From positions 1 through 18,950 of the forward strand of contig NZ_JBCMNM010000008.1 in the NCBI RefSeq assembly GCF_050459865.1: 18,950 nucleotides of DNA. The letters are read 5' to 3'. The position numbers and the translations under genes are program-made. This document shows, in pieces, positions 6,687 through 14,997 of this stretch; the first letter of the stretch is position 1, and each line of letters opens with the position of its first letter. Source of the stretch: Rummeliibacillus pycnus_B. GTDB lineage: Bacteria; Bacillota; Bacilli; Bacillales_A; Planococcaceae. The notes beneath the pieces are model-generated. The model was not told where the DNA came from and made no database searches. It saw only the letters and a program-made list of their open reading frames with translations.

Positions 6687-7250
6687 GAAAATAGTATTTT
6701 GAAACAATAATGCAATTCTTTCTTCAGATAATTCCGAATCATGCGTTGCACCCCAGTCGGCTACAAAACCAATATATGCTTTAAATAATAAATATGCCAC
6801 AAGTTCAGAATCACATGGGAGTAATTCTTGCTTACCTATTGCAATATTTATTTTCTCAGCAATATAAGAAACAATTTCTTTTTCTATACGAACTAACATC
6901 GTCTTAACAGTTGGTGTTCGAAGTTCTTTTTCTTCTTCTACCAATTTTGCGTAGAGCTGATGTACTTCTCTAAACTGCAAAATTTTCATTAAAACATTAT
7001 GTGCATTTTCTTGAAATGGACGATCTGGTACAATTTCTTCTTCTGCTGTTAATTTCATTTCCGAAATCATTTTAACGGCAATTTCTTGAAAAAGAATTTC
7101 TTTATTTTCAAAAAAAGTATAAATTGTACCTTTCCCTACATTTGCAATTTTCGCGACTTGATCCATTGTTGTTGCTTTGTATCCAAAAAGAGAAAAGGAT
7201 TTGGAAGCTGCTTCTAGAATTTCTTGTCTCCGATCCATTTTGTTTCTCAC
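6669..7250 (-). CDS. yhgD: TetR/AcrR family transcriptional regulator
   Basis: 193 residues with a typical N-terminal TetR helix-turn-helix at about residues 28-51 (TTMDQVAKIANVGKGTIYTFFENKEIL), followed by an all-helical ligand domain. It sits directly upstream of yhgE and downstream of the heme genes as yhgD does in B. subtilis, so orthology is likely. The first start is GTG (7248-7250) with GGGAG upstream; an ATG four codons inside (7236-7238) has AGGTGA before it and is an equally good start, giving 189 residues. The operator at its own promoter implies autorepression, and the same operator in front of yhgE marks yhgE as the target. The inducing ligand is not known. Confidence 0.9.
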   Translation of the reverse strand: MRNKMDRRQEILEAASKSFSLFGYKATTMDQVAKIANVGKGTIYTFFENKEILFQEIAVKMISEMKLTAEEEIVPDRPFQENAHNVLMKILQFREVHQLYAKLVEEEKELRTPTVKTMLVRIEKEIVSYIAEKINIAIGKQELLPCDSELVAYLLFKAYIGFVADWGATHDSELSEERIALLFQNTIFRGLLP

Positions 7251-7269
7251 CTACTTTCTCCCTTAAAAA

Positions 7270-7303
7270 TGACCAGAAAACATTTTCGGTCATCTGGTCA
7301 TTT
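7270..7303. promoter_or_regulatory. TetR operator region at the tetR promoter
   Basis: Two overlapping palindromes are present. AAATGACCAGA (7267-7277) and TCTGGTCATTT (7293-7303) are perfect reverse complements around 15 bases. TGACC-N13-GGTCA spans 7270-7292, with the same half-sites and spacing as the site before yhgE. The position just downstream of the -10 fits a repressor site. Confidence 0.75.
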
Positions 7304-7332
7304 ATTTTACACTTATAGTTATTTAGTTGCAA
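7304..7332 (-). promoter_or_regulatory. Sigma-A promoter of tetR
   Basis: On the minus strand TTGCAA (7327-7332) is followed after 17 bases by TAAAAT (7304-7309). The operator begins at once downstream. No GC-rich terminator separates this promoter from the upstream YtkA-like gene, so some read-through from that operon is possible. Confidence 0.65.
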
Positions 7333-7352
7333 GTCATTTTTTAAAAAAATAA

Positions 7353-7838
7353 TTAATGATCGTCTGCAGAAGAATCATTCATGTCCATTCCCATGCTTCC
7401 ATCATCTTTATCTTCTTTTACTTTGCTCATATCAGGATTTCCTACCACAATTTTTTGTTTAGGCATAGTGTGTAAGCCACGTGCTGTTGTATGAGCGTAC
7501 ATGTAATAAACTCCATCATGATCAAATTTAGTGGTTGCTTTGTATATGCCATCCTTATCTAATTTACCTTCCAGCATTTGCCCATTATCACGATTGCCAG
7601 ATTCCCATACTTCAAATTTTACTTCGTCAGCGTCATTCACAGCTTTGCCACCTTGAGTAACATGGGCAACTAAGTCTACATCTTTTCCTGCTTCTTCTTT
7701 TTCAGGTGTTTGGATATCAACTTTTACTTCAACTGAGGTTCCTTCATTATGTGAAGTTGAATCGTCTGTTTTATTTGCATTGTTACATCCTGCCAGAACA
7801 CCAGCAATCATAACTAAACTAATTAATAACTTCTTCAT
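7353..7838 (-). CDS. YtkA/FixH-like lipoprotein with Met/His/Asp-rich tail
   Basis: 161 residues from the chosen ATG. The signal peptide MKKLLISLVMIAGVLAGC ends in a lipobox (LAGC, modified cysteine at residue 18), so the protein should be anchored on the outer face of the membrane. Residues about 35-130 form a YtkA-like beta-sandwich with the motif YYMYAHTTARGLHTMPKQKIVV. The last 25 residues are rich in Asp, Met and His (GSMGMDMNDSSADDH) and look able to bind a metal such as copper; this is inference. A GTG one codon upstream overlaps the kinase stop region; the ATG has better spacing from GGGGAG. It is the last gene of the four-gene sensor operon. Confidence 0.8.
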   Translation of the reverse strand: MKKLLISLVMIAGVLAGCNNANKTDDSTSHNEGTSVEVKVDIQTPEKEEAGKDVDLVAHVTQGGKAVNDADEVKFEVWESGNRDNGQMLEGKLDKDGIYKATTKFDHDGVYYMYAHTTARGLHTMPKQKIVVGNPDMSKVKEDKDDGSMGMDMNDSSADDH

Positions 7839-7840
7839 CA

Positions 7841-9232
7841 CTAAAACTCCCCTATTAATGGTATTTGTATCTTTACAGTTGTTCCTTTACCTAATTCACT
7901 ATCAATTTGCCAATTTCCTTTATGATATTTTACAAGTTGATCGACAATTGAAAGACCTAAGCCACTCCCACCATCGCTTCTACTACGTGCCTTATTGACT
8001 CGATAAAATCGTTCAGCAATATGTGGCAAGTCTTCTTTTGGAATCCCAATACCATGGTCTTGAACTGTAATGACAGCAAAATCCCCTTCTTTTTTAGCAC
8101 TCAAGATCATCTCTGTCTTTTCTTCTGAATATCGAAGAGCATTTTCTATTAAATTAATCAAAATTTGTTGTATTTTTTCTTCATCAGCACTGATAATAAT
8201 TTCTTCATCAATATCTGTTCGTAAAGTGATTGCCTTTTGGTGCATTTGTTGCTGTGTTATATGCACCACTTCACGTATTGTTTCTGCAAGTGGTAATGGA
8301 TATAAAGTTTTGGAATCTTGTTGGTCAACTGCTCTTGATAATTGAAGAAGCTCATTCGTCAATTTTTCCAATCGATTTGCTTCACGTACAATTAATGCTA
8401 ATGTTTGTTGTCTTTGTGATTCCTCGATGTAGCCATGTTCTAAAGCCTCACCATAGCCTTTCACATAACTAATAGGTGTCCGTAATTCATGTGAAACTGT
8501 AGTCAAAAATTTCTTTTGTGCCTCATCCTCTTGCTGAATGGATGCGGCCATCTTATTAAAAGTTTGTGCAAGATGACCAATTTCGTCTTTGGAATTCACT
8601 TCAACACGAGTTTCATAATCGCCCACTGACATTTTTTCTGCTGCATTTTGTAATTCTTTTAATGGTTTCATAATATGTTTTATTCCTTTATATACGCCAA
8701 ACCCTATTAAAAATATGAAAATCAATGCACTGCCTAGTAAAATAAAAACTTCTTTTGAAGCCATTTCTGTTATTTTCGCAAGAGGAAAGTAAATATAGAT
8801 AATTCCTTCTAATCGATTTTGGTCTGTTAATGGAATAATTGCTGAAATTACTTGGCGATCAAATCGTTTTTCATAGCCTTTTTTTGTAATTGTTTTTCCC
8901 TCTAAAAGTTGTGCTCTTTCATCTGAACCAATCAAAGTGTCATAGTCGATATCGAATGGTACGCAAGCGCTTAACTCTCTGGGATTCCGAACCGCAAATA
9001 CATTGACATTTGAATAGGAATTGTATTGGTTGATTTTGTTGATAAAATCATCTGTTACTTTTCCTCCATCATACATTGTTGACAACTTTCCACCAATTTC
9101 AACCATCGAATTTTCAACATCTTTTACATAAAGTCCCTCATATAAGAAATTTGTAAGAACATACATGAATAATATAGTGATAGCTAAAAATGCTACGATA
9201 ATGGCCCAAATTCGTGTAGATAACTTCTTCAT
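7841..9232 (-). CDS. Sensor histidine kinase (HAMP, HisKA, HATPase)
   Basis: 463 residues. Membrane helices at about 9-30 and 162-180 bracket an extracytoplasmic sensor of roughly 130 residues that has a single Cys at position 90. A HAMP linker follows (182-234), then the HisKA domain with phosphoacceptor His248 in FLTTVSHELRTP, and the HATPase domain with N box near 360-364, DHGIGIP at 392-398 and GGSGLGLSI at 421-429. All catalytic boxes are intact. The start ATG overlaps the regulator stop by four bases (ATGA), which indicates translational coupling with its cognate response regulator. The stimulus is unknown; the two lipoprotein genes in the same operon suggest sensing at the cell surface. 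Confidence 0.93.
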   Translation of the reverse strand: MKKLSTRIWAIIVAFLAITILFMYVLTNFLYEGLYVKDVENSMVEIGGKLSTMYDGGKVTDDFINKINQYNSYSNVNVFAVRNPRELSACVPFDIDYDTLIGSDERAQLLEGKTITKKGYEKRFDRQVISAIIPLTDQNRLEGIIYIYFPLAKITEMASKEVFILLGSALIFIFLIGFGVYKGIKHIMKPLKELQNAAEKMSVGDYETRVEVNSKDEIGHLAQTFNKMAASIQQEDEAQKKFLTTVSHELRTPISYVKGYGEALEHGYIEESQRQQTLALIVREANRLEKLTNELLQLSRAVDQQDSKTLYPLPLAETIREVVHITQQQMHQKAITLRTDIDEEIIISADEEKIQQILINLIENALRYSEEKTEMILSAKKEGDFAVITVQDHGIGIPKEDLPHIAERFYRVNKARSRSDGGSGLGLSIVDQLVKYHKGNWQIDSELGKGTTVKIQIPLIGEF

Positions 9233-9912
9233 TTGGAAACCTCAAATCGATACCCTAGCCCCCAAACAGTGTGTATAAATTGTCCTGCTTCAGGACCAAG
9301 CTTTAATCTTAACGTTTTAATATGTGTATCGACCGTTCTAGTACCTCCACCGTAATTTAAACTCCAAATTATTTCCAGTAATTGTTCTCTTGTATAAACA
9401 ACATTTTCGTTTTCCATAAATAAATGTAACAATTCAAATTCCTTTAAAGTTAATGGTATGACGTTACCCGATACATATACTTTTCGAGAAACCTCATCTA
9501 ACTTAATAGGCCCCTTTAAGATAAGCTTGTTTGCAACTTCTATCATTTCTCCACTAGCTCTTCTAAGTACCGCTTGGATTCGTGCTACTAATTCATTTGA
9601 AGTGAATGGTTTTACAACATAATCATCAGCACCAATTGTTAATCCCTTTACTTTGTCCTCATTTGCATCCTTCGCTGTTAAGAAAATAATGGGAACATCT
9701 GATTTTTTTCTGATTTCGGTACAGACCTCAAAGCCATCCATCTGCGGCATCATAACGTCTAAAATAATTAAGTCTACTTGATACTCACTTAATGTTTTAA
9801 ATGCATCATTTCCACCACTGGCTTGAAGTGTTTGAAATCCTGATTGACGCAGCATGACATTAATCAAATTTCTCATATCTTGTTCATCGTCTACTATAAG
9901 TATTGTCGCCAT
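9229..9912 (-). CDS. OmpR/PhoB family response regulator
   Basis: 227 residues. The receiver domain has the acidic pair Asp8/Asp9, phosphoacceptor Asp52 (LDVMMP), Thr79 and Lys101 (KPF), all in their usual places. A winged-helix DNA-binding domain follows at about 130-225, ending in the RTVDTHIKTLRLKLG recognition-helix region and the GLGYRF wing. The C-terminal part is reminiscent of ResD-type regulators, but I would not name it. Its ATG directly abuts the TAA of the upstream lipoprotein gene, and the ribosome binding site GGGAGGG lies within the end of that gene. It is coupled to the kinase by an ATGA overlap. Confidence 0.93.
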   Translation of the reverse strand: MATILIVDDEQDMRNLINVMLRQSGFQTLQASGGNDAFKTLSEYQVDLIILDVMMPQMDGFEVCTEIRKKSDVPIIFLTAKDANEDKVKGLTIGADDYVVKPFTSNELVARIQAVLRRASGEMIEVANKLILKGPIKLDEVSRKVYVSGNVIPLTLKEFELLHLFMENENVVYTREQLLEIIWSLNYGGGTRTVDTHIKTLRLKLGPEAGQFIHTVWGLGYRFEVSK

Positions 9913-10872
9913 TTAACTGCCCTCCCTTACAAGTAATTGAAAAGGTCCTTTTCCGACATTGATCGTTTTGACTATCTTTCCATTTTGTAAAAAATAGATA
10001 TGGTGATCATCATAGCCAGCAACTGCTACAAAGTTTTTAAATACATTCACAGAAAATGGATTCGCACCAATCTCCCACTCATGTTTGATTTTCCCATCCA
10101 ATGTCACTTCTGAGAGTACACTATCACCATGGCTAATTACATAAACTCGATTATCATTCTTCACAAACCCAACAGGCATCATCGGCATTTTAATCTGTGA
10201 TATTTTCTTACCCGATTCCAGATTAAAAATATCTACTGTTGAATTAGGTTTTATTCCCTCACCATGCCCCCCAAGCCAAAGTTGATCATCATTTACCACT
10301 ACCATACCATTAGATGACTTTTCAATAGTCCATTCTTTTAGTGGTTTTAAACTCTTTGTTTGTAAAATGGAAAGCTTTGTATCTTTATAATTTACGACAA
10401 ATAGCTGGTTGTCATGAATTAACATTGCCATCGGATAATTGTAAACTTTTTGATCAGCCATTAATTTACCATGTTCGTTATAAGCCGCTACCCGATTGGT
10501 TTTTCCATTTGCTATATAGATTTGATTATGTATCTCATCATAAATGGCATTAGTAACTCCAACTCCTGTATCAATAGAATATAGCTGCTTGCCTGTTGTT
10601 AAACTATAAACTACTGCTTTTTTCAACTGAAACCCATACAGCAATATTTGCTGTTGGTTAATCAATGTAGCACCCGTATATCCTTCCTCTAACTGCCAGG
10701 TTGAAAACACTTTACCTTGATCGTTAATAAAACTAATAGACGGAGCTTGTATATTTACCGATGCAATAAAATCCTGATTGTTTGAAATTGCAGGATAATT
10801 CTTTTGCCCACATCCCGTCAAAATCAGAACAAAACTTAAAAGAGATAAAACTATTAATTTTCGCCATCTCAT
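9913..10872 (-). CDS. Lipoprotein with YncE-like beta-propeller
   Basis: 319 residues from the chosen start. A signal peptide (MRWRKLIVLSLLSFVLILTGC) with lipobox LTGC places the modified cysteine at residue 21. The rest consists of repeated beta-strand blades of the YVTN/YncE or quinoprotein-dehydrogenase-like kind, for example GVGVTNAIYDEIHNQIYIANGKTNRVAAYNEHGK, and SSNGMVVVNDDQLWLGGHGEG. The protein probably acts as an extracellular binding or scaffold domain. A TTG start seven codons upstream is unlikely because that stretch is the ribosome binding site AAGGGGGTG. It is the first gene of the operon with the response regulator, kinase and YtkA-like lipoprotein. The tandem octamer pair TTCACAAT/TTCACAGT just upstream could be a regulator site. 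Confidence 0.75.
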   Translation of the reverse strand: MRWRKLIVLSLLSFVLILTGCGQKNYPAISNNQDFIASVNIQAPSISFINDQGKVFSTWQLEEGYTGATLINQQQILLYGFQLKKAVVYSLTTGKQLYSIDTGVGVTNAIYDEIHNQIYIANGKTNRVAAYNEHGKLMADQKVYNYPMAMLIHDNQLFVVNYKDTKLSILQTKSLKPLKEWTIEKSSNGMVVVNDDQLWLGGHGEGIKPNSTVDIFNLESGKKISQIKMPMMPVGFVKNDNRVYVISHGDSVLSEVTLDGKIKHEWEIGANPFSVNVFKNFVAVAGYDDHHIYFLQNGKIVKTINVGKGPFQLLVREGS

Positions 10873-10974
10873 AGTCAGCACCCCCTTCTCCAATTTTACT
10901 GTGAAATTGTGAAAAATAAATGAAGTACAATGGACAGATTATGAACAATTTATTTTAGGCATATTATTACTACT

Positions 10975-11006
10975 AAAAAACTCCATCTCACTTTAGAGAT
11001 AGAGTT
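10975..11006 (-). terminator. Terminator of the hemEHY operon, overlapping hemY stop
   Basis: On the minus strand the last codons and stop of hemY form the left arm of a hairpin (11006-10996 with 10989-10979, one mismatch, 6-base loop) followed by TTTTTT. It separates the heme operon from the sensor operon downstream. Confidence 0.8.
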
Positions 11007-12417
11007 CTGTTTGAAATATTGAAGCTAATACTTCTGTTGCTGTTTTTTTCCCTTGAGCTATACAATCAGTTAGTCTAATGCCTTCATAGGAATTTCCTGC
11101 AAGTCGTACTGTTGGATAAGCAGCATGCAATTCTTTTTTTGCTTGATCCACTCTATCTCTATGACCAATTGTATACTGTGGCATCGCATCTTTAAAACGA
11201 GATACAATTGTATTAATTGGCTTTTCATCTACTTTCAACATGCCCTGTAAATCCTGTAACACGACTTTTTCAATCTCATTATCTGATAATTCAACGACTG
11301 ATTCATCGCCAGAACGACCTAAATAACTTTTCAATAAAATGTAATCTTCTGGAATAGTATGTGGCCATTTACGGTGGGTAAGAGAACACGCAGTAATCGA
11401 ATAATCACTATTTCGTGATACAACTAATCCATTACCATCAAATTTTTTCTTGATAGCATCTTTTGGGAAGACCATAGATACAGTAGCAATCGTATTGACA
11501 GGAATTTTGAGCAGACTCTTCAAAAGCCCTTCTTTTGAAAATAGTTTAGTGGCTGCATAGTGTGGGGTAGCGACAATAACACCATCAACAGGAATAGCAT
11601 TTTGATTGTTTAATAGCAACATGATTCGATCTTGTACTTTAGAAATACTTTCAACTCGAACACCTTTATAAATAATTGCCATTTCTAACGATTTTTCTAA
11701 TGCAATAATTAGGCTATCTAAACCATTCTCAAAAGTATAAGAAGTAGGTTTAAGTTTCCCCTCTTCTAGTTGATTATTTTCCTTCTGAATCCCTTTTATT
11801 ATACTTCGATGCTCTCGACAAACTTTAGCTAGGGTTGGGATTGTCTCATGTAAACTTAATTGATCGATATCACCCGAATAGGCGACTGAGACACTAGGTT
11901 CGATTAAGTTTTCAACAACTTCCTCTCCAAATCGCTTGCGCAAAAATCCCCCTAATGATTGATCTTCTTTTACGTTGGATGGAGGAAGTAACAAATCACA
12001 AGCCGCCCTTACTTTGCCACTCCAAGATATAATATCTGATTTAGCAAAGGGTAGCATTTTGGTAGGTATACCTAATATTGAACCGTCAGGAATTGGAGAA
12101 ATTTGCTTATTTACTGCAACATATGTTTTTCCTGGCACATTACTAATTAGCTGATTGTCTATACCTAATTGTTTTGCCAATTCTTTAACTATTTGATCCC
12201 GTTCAAAAAAAGAATCTGGACCTCTCTCAATGATAAAATTATCTTTTCGTACTGTTTGTATTTTGCCACCTAGTCTGTGAGTTGCTTCGATCAAGACAAT
12301 TTCAAGCGGTAGCTTCTGATCCTTTGCCTGTTGTTGCAAATAGAACGCAGCTGTTAAGCCCGTAATCCCTCCACCGATAACGGCAACTCTTCGCTTTTGT
12401 TCAGTCACATCAATCAT
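10993..12417 (-). CDS. hemY: Coproporphyrinogen III oxidase HemY (CgoX)
   Basis: 474 residues from the ATG at 12415-12417. In Gram-positive bacteria of this type the enzyme oxidises coproporphyrinogen III to coproporphyrin III with FAD and oxygen. The N-terminal Rossmann motif is VAVIGGGITGL with Gly15, Gly17 and Gly20; it is followed by the EATHRLGGKIQT stretch, ERGPDSF near 67, and the C-terminal FAD segment AGNSYEGIRLTDCIAQGK. Alignment from memory with B. subtilis HemY is good over the whole length. It follows hemH by 15 bases and is the last gene of hemEHY. The upstream ribosome binding site is weak (AAAGTG), and a GTG three codons earlier (12424-12426) could also serve. Translational coupling to hemH is likely. 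Confidence 0.94.
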   Translation of the reverse strand: MIDVTEQKRRVAVIGGGITGLTAAFYLQQQAKDQKLPLEIVLIEATHRLGGKIQTVRKDNFIIERGPDSFFERDQIVKELAKQLGIDNQLISNVPGKTYVAVNKQISPIPDGSILGIPTKMLPFAKSDIISWSGKVRAACDLLLPPSNVKEDQSLGGFLRKRFGEEVVENLIEPSVSVAYSGDIDQLSLHETIPTLAKVCREHRSIIKGIQKENNQLEEGKLKPTSYTFENGLDSLIIALEKSLEMAIIYKGVRVESISKVQDRIMLLLNNQNAIPVDGVIVATPHYAATKLFSKEGLLKSLLKIPVNTIATVSMVFPKDAIKKKFDGNGLVVSRNSDYSITACSLTHRKWPHTIPEDYILLKSYLGRSGDESVVELSDNEIEKVVLQDLQGMLKVDEKPINTIVSRFKDAMPQYTIGHRDRVDQAKKELHAAYPTVRLAGNSYEGIRLTDCIAQGKKTATEVLASIFQTELYL

Positions 12418-12432
12418 CACTTTCACTTTCTA

Positions 12433-13368
12433 TTAGGCATGAGCTAACGTTTTTTGCACTACATCTGCCAACGCATCGATAAATAATGGATTGTCATTTG
12501 GCATTTTAGGACGATGATATTTTGCCCCTAATTCTTCACATACTGTTTTGCATTCATAATCGTTATCGTAAAGTACTTCTAAATGCTCTGCTACGAAACC
12601 TACTGGTGTGTATACAAATGAACGATATCCTTTATTGTTAAATAGGTCACGAGTTAAATCTTGAACATCTGGTCCAAGCCAAGGATCTTTTGTTTGACCA
12701 GCAGATTGCCAACCGAACTCCATATTTTTCACACCTGTACGTTGTTGAAGAATTTCGGCAGTTTCATGTAATTGATCTGCATATGGGTCACCCATTGCAA
12801 TAATTTTTTCTGGAAGTGAATGAGCGCAAACGATTAAACATGCTGTTTCACGTTCTTCATTAGACATAGCAGCAAATTCTGCATTAATTTTTTCTGTCCA
12901 GTATTGAAGATATTTTTCTTCTTTATACCAGCTATCAATTGTATGAATTGTTAATTTGCCACCAAGTTCAGCAGCTTTATCCGTAGCACGAGTGTTATAA
13001 GATTTCGTTGAGAATGATGAGAAATGTGGTGCTAAAACAAGTGATACTGCTTCAGTAATACCATCATTATGCATTTGTTCTACAGCATCTTCGATAAATG
13101 GTGCAATATGTTTTAGACCGATATAAACTTTATATTCCACTTCATCTTGAACTACGTTTAAACGTGACTCTAATGCCTTAGCTTGTTTTTCAGTTGTTTC
13201 AGCAAGTGGTGAAATACCACCGATTGCTTGATAGCGTGTACGTAAATCTTCTATATGTTCATCACTTGGACGATGTCCGTGGCGAATATGTGTATAGTAA
13301 GGAATTAAATCTTCATCAGTTTTTGGCGTACCATATGCCATCACTAATAGTCCGATTTGTTTTTTCAT
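12433..13368 (-). CDS. hemH: Coproporphyrin ferrochelatase HemH (CpfC)
   Basis: 311 residues, the size of the monomeric soluble B. subtilis enzyme. It inserts ferrous iron into coproporphyrin III in the cytosol. The catalytic His183 lies in IVCAHSLPEK and Glu264 in FVAEHLEVLYDND, at the same numbers as in B. subtilis. No C-terminal iron-sulphur cluster cysteines are present. The ATG at 13366-13368 is chosen because GAGGTGA lies seven bases before it; an ATG two codons upstream is too close to that site. The gene starts 22 bases after hemE and is followed by hemY. Confidence 0.96.
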   Translation of the reverse strand: MKKQIGLLVMAYGTPKTDEDLIPYYTHIRHGHRPSDEHIEDLRTRYQAIGGISPLAETTEKQAKALESRLNVVQDEVEYKVYIGLKHIAPFIEDAVEQMHNDGITEAVSLVLAPHFSSFSTKSYNTRATDKAAELGGKLTIHTIDSWYKEEKYLQYWTEKINAEFAAMSNEERETACLIVCAHSLPEKIIAMGDPYADQLHETAEILQQRTGVKNMEFGWQSAGQTKDPWLGPDVQDLTRDLFNNKGYRSFVYTPVGFVAEHLEVLYDNDYECKTVCEELGAKYHRPKMPNDNPLFIDALADVVQKTLAHA

Positions 13369-13390
13369 TATCATGTCACCTCAGTAAGTA

Positions 13391-14440
13391 TTATGAATGC
13401 GCTTTTATCTTTTGCGCACTATATTCGTGTATTAATGTAGTCAATCGTTTTAACACGTCTGGATCTACAGATGGGAATACACCATGACCTAAATTAAATA
13501 TGTGACCAGGTACTTCTAACCCTTGATCTATTATTTCTTTTGTACGAGCTTCAAGTATTGACCAATCAGAAAGTAATAATGTTGGATCTAGATTTCCTTG
13601 TACTGGCTTTGTGATTCCCATTGCACGTGCTTCTCTAATTGGTAAACGCCAATCTAAGCCAACAACATCTAAAGGTAACTCTTGCCAATCTAATGCTAAA
13701 TGGCTTGCACCAACACCAAATAAAATCATTGGTACACCTTCACCTTTTAATTCGTTGAAAATACGTGCCATAACAGGTTTGATAAAGATATTATAATCAC
13801 GTTGACTTAGTGCACCTACCCAAGAATCGAAAATTTGGAACGCTTTTGCACCAGCTTTAATTTGAGCTTTCAAATCTGTGATAATCATATCGCCAAGTTT
13901 ATCCATTAAAACAAACCAAGCTTCAGGTTGTGATACCATAAATGATTTAGTTAATGCATAGTTTTTAGAAGGGCCACCTTCAATCATATAACTTGCTAAC
14001 GTAAACGGTGCACCTGCAAAACCGATTAAAGGTACATCTAATTGTTCTTCTGTCAATAATTTAATCGTATCAAGTACGAAAGGTACATGTTCTTCTGGAT
14101 TAAATTCTCGCAGATTCTTTACATCCTTAGCAGAGCGAATCGGATTAGAAATAACGGGACCTACACCGCCCATAATCTTGACATCAACACCCATTCCTGG
14201 CAAAGGTGTCACAATATCTTTATATAAAATGGCAGCATCCACACCATAGTTCTGAACAGGTAAATGTGTAACATAAGCACATAACTCAGGTTGATGTGTA
14301 ATTTCTTCTAGTGAATATTTTTCTTTTATCTTGCGGTATTCAGGTTGCGAACGACCTGCTTGTCGCATATACCAAACTGGTGTATAGGCTGTCCTTTCAC
14401 CTCGTGCTGCGCGTAATAGCGTATCATTAAATGTTCTCAT
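13391..14440 (-). CDS. hemE: Uroporphyrinogen decarboxylase HemE
   Basis: 349 residues. It removes four carboxyl groups from uroporphyrinogen III to give coproporphyrinogen III. The N-terminal signature PVWYMRQAGRS holds the substrate-binding Arg26 and Arg30, and Asp75 (ILYKDIVTPL) is the catalytic aspartate. GFAGAPFTLASYMIEGG and FNLGHGVFP near the C-terminus complete the family pattern. It is the first gene of hemEHY. Its ribosome binding site (AAAGGA) is about 13 bases from the ATG, longer than usual, with no in-frame alternative start closer to it because a TGA interrupts the frame. The promoter lies about 120 bases upstream, leaving an untranslated leader. Confidence 0.96.
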   Translation of the reverse strand: MRTFNDTLLRAARGERTAYTPVWYMRQAGRSQPEYRKIKEKYSLEEITHQPELCAYVTHLPVQNYGVDAAILYKDIVTPLPGMGVDVKIMGGVGPVISNPIRSAKDVKNLREFNPEEHVPFVLDTIKLLTEEQLDVPLIGFAGAPFTLASYMIEGGPSKNYALTKSFMVSQPEAWFVLMDKLGDMIITDLKAQIKAGAKAFQIFDSWVGALSQRDYNIFIKPVMARIFNELKGEGVPMILFGVGASHLALDWQELPLDVVGLDWRLPIREARAMGITKPVQGNLDPTLLLSDWSILEARTKEIIDQGLEVPGHIFNLGHGVFPSVDPDVLKRLTTLIHEYSAQKIKAHS

Positions 14441-14523
14441 GAACAGTATTCAATCCTTTCATCAATTCAGTAATTATTTAATTCGACAATGATATCCATT
14501 TTCATGATAGACGTTTCTTTATG

Positions 14524-14540
14524 CGTTGTATAGTTCAACG
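14524..14540. other. Short hairpin in the hemE leader
   Basis: CGTTG and CAACG flank seven bases (14524-14528 with 14536-14540). It lies about 12 bases inside the predicted hemE transcript. The stem is short, with no T-tract, so it may be an operator or simply chance. Confidence 0.3.
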
Positions 14541-14558
14541 GACTTTTTGTTAAAAAAA

Positions 14559-14587
14559 TGTATAAAATGGTGACATCTTTTTGACAA
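14559..14587 (-). promoter_or_regulatory. Sigma-A promoter of hemEHY
   Basis: On the minus strand TTGTCA (14582-14587) is separated by 17 bases from TATACA (14559-14564). The predicted start near 14552 leaves a leader of roughly 110 bases before hemE. No clear Fur or PerR box was found around it. From about 14590 to 14785 I see only AT-rich DNA, with no gene. Confidence 0.65.
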
Positions 14588-14786
14588 AGTGCAAGTCATG
14601 ATATTTTTATATTTACGGGATATACTATTATTAACTTTCACTGGTAAACTTTATACTTTTTGTTACGGAAGCGTATAATGAAATACAATGTTTACTTATG
14701 TTCCTAAAAACAAGAGATTAAAGAAAATATTAATGAGCCAATTTTATAATGCAAGAACATTTAATGTTTATACTTTTGTTCATTAT

Positions 14787-14899
14787 GGAGCGGAAGACGG
14801 CGACTCCTACGGGAAAAGCTTGAGCTGAAAGCCCCGCAGGAACGTAGTGACGAGGAGATTGAAGCCAAGCCCGTGGAAAGCGCCGTCTGTAGCGGAATT
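14787..14899 (+). repeat. Copy of the dispersed repeat between hemE and hmoB
   Basis: About 113 bp with the same architecture as the copy at 4057-4176: outer arms AGACGGCG (14795-14802) and CGCCGTCT (14881-14888), and inner arms TCCTACGGG (14805-14813) and CCCGCAGGA (14833-14841) with one mismatch. The outer arm sequence differs from the other copy, yet complementarity is perfect. It lies in the divergent intergenic region, about 100 bases before hmoB, so it may affect either promoter or belong to the hmoB leader. Confidence 0.85.
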
Positions 14900-14997
14900 C
14901 TCAAATCTGTATATTGAATGCTATTTTAAGTTAAATTTGTTTGTATTTATAAAACAAAAACAGATTAATGAAATTGATTTTAATAGGAGGAATTTAT

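Noticed and set aside
14461..14560. Fur or PerR box upstream of hemE
   Set aside because: AT-rich fragments resemble half-sites, but no 15-base palindrome close to either consensus was found.
14581..14610. Plus-strand promoter starting with TTGACA at 14581
   Set aside because: No acceptable -10 lies 16-18 bases downstream; the hexamer overlaps the -35 of the hemE promoter on the other strand.
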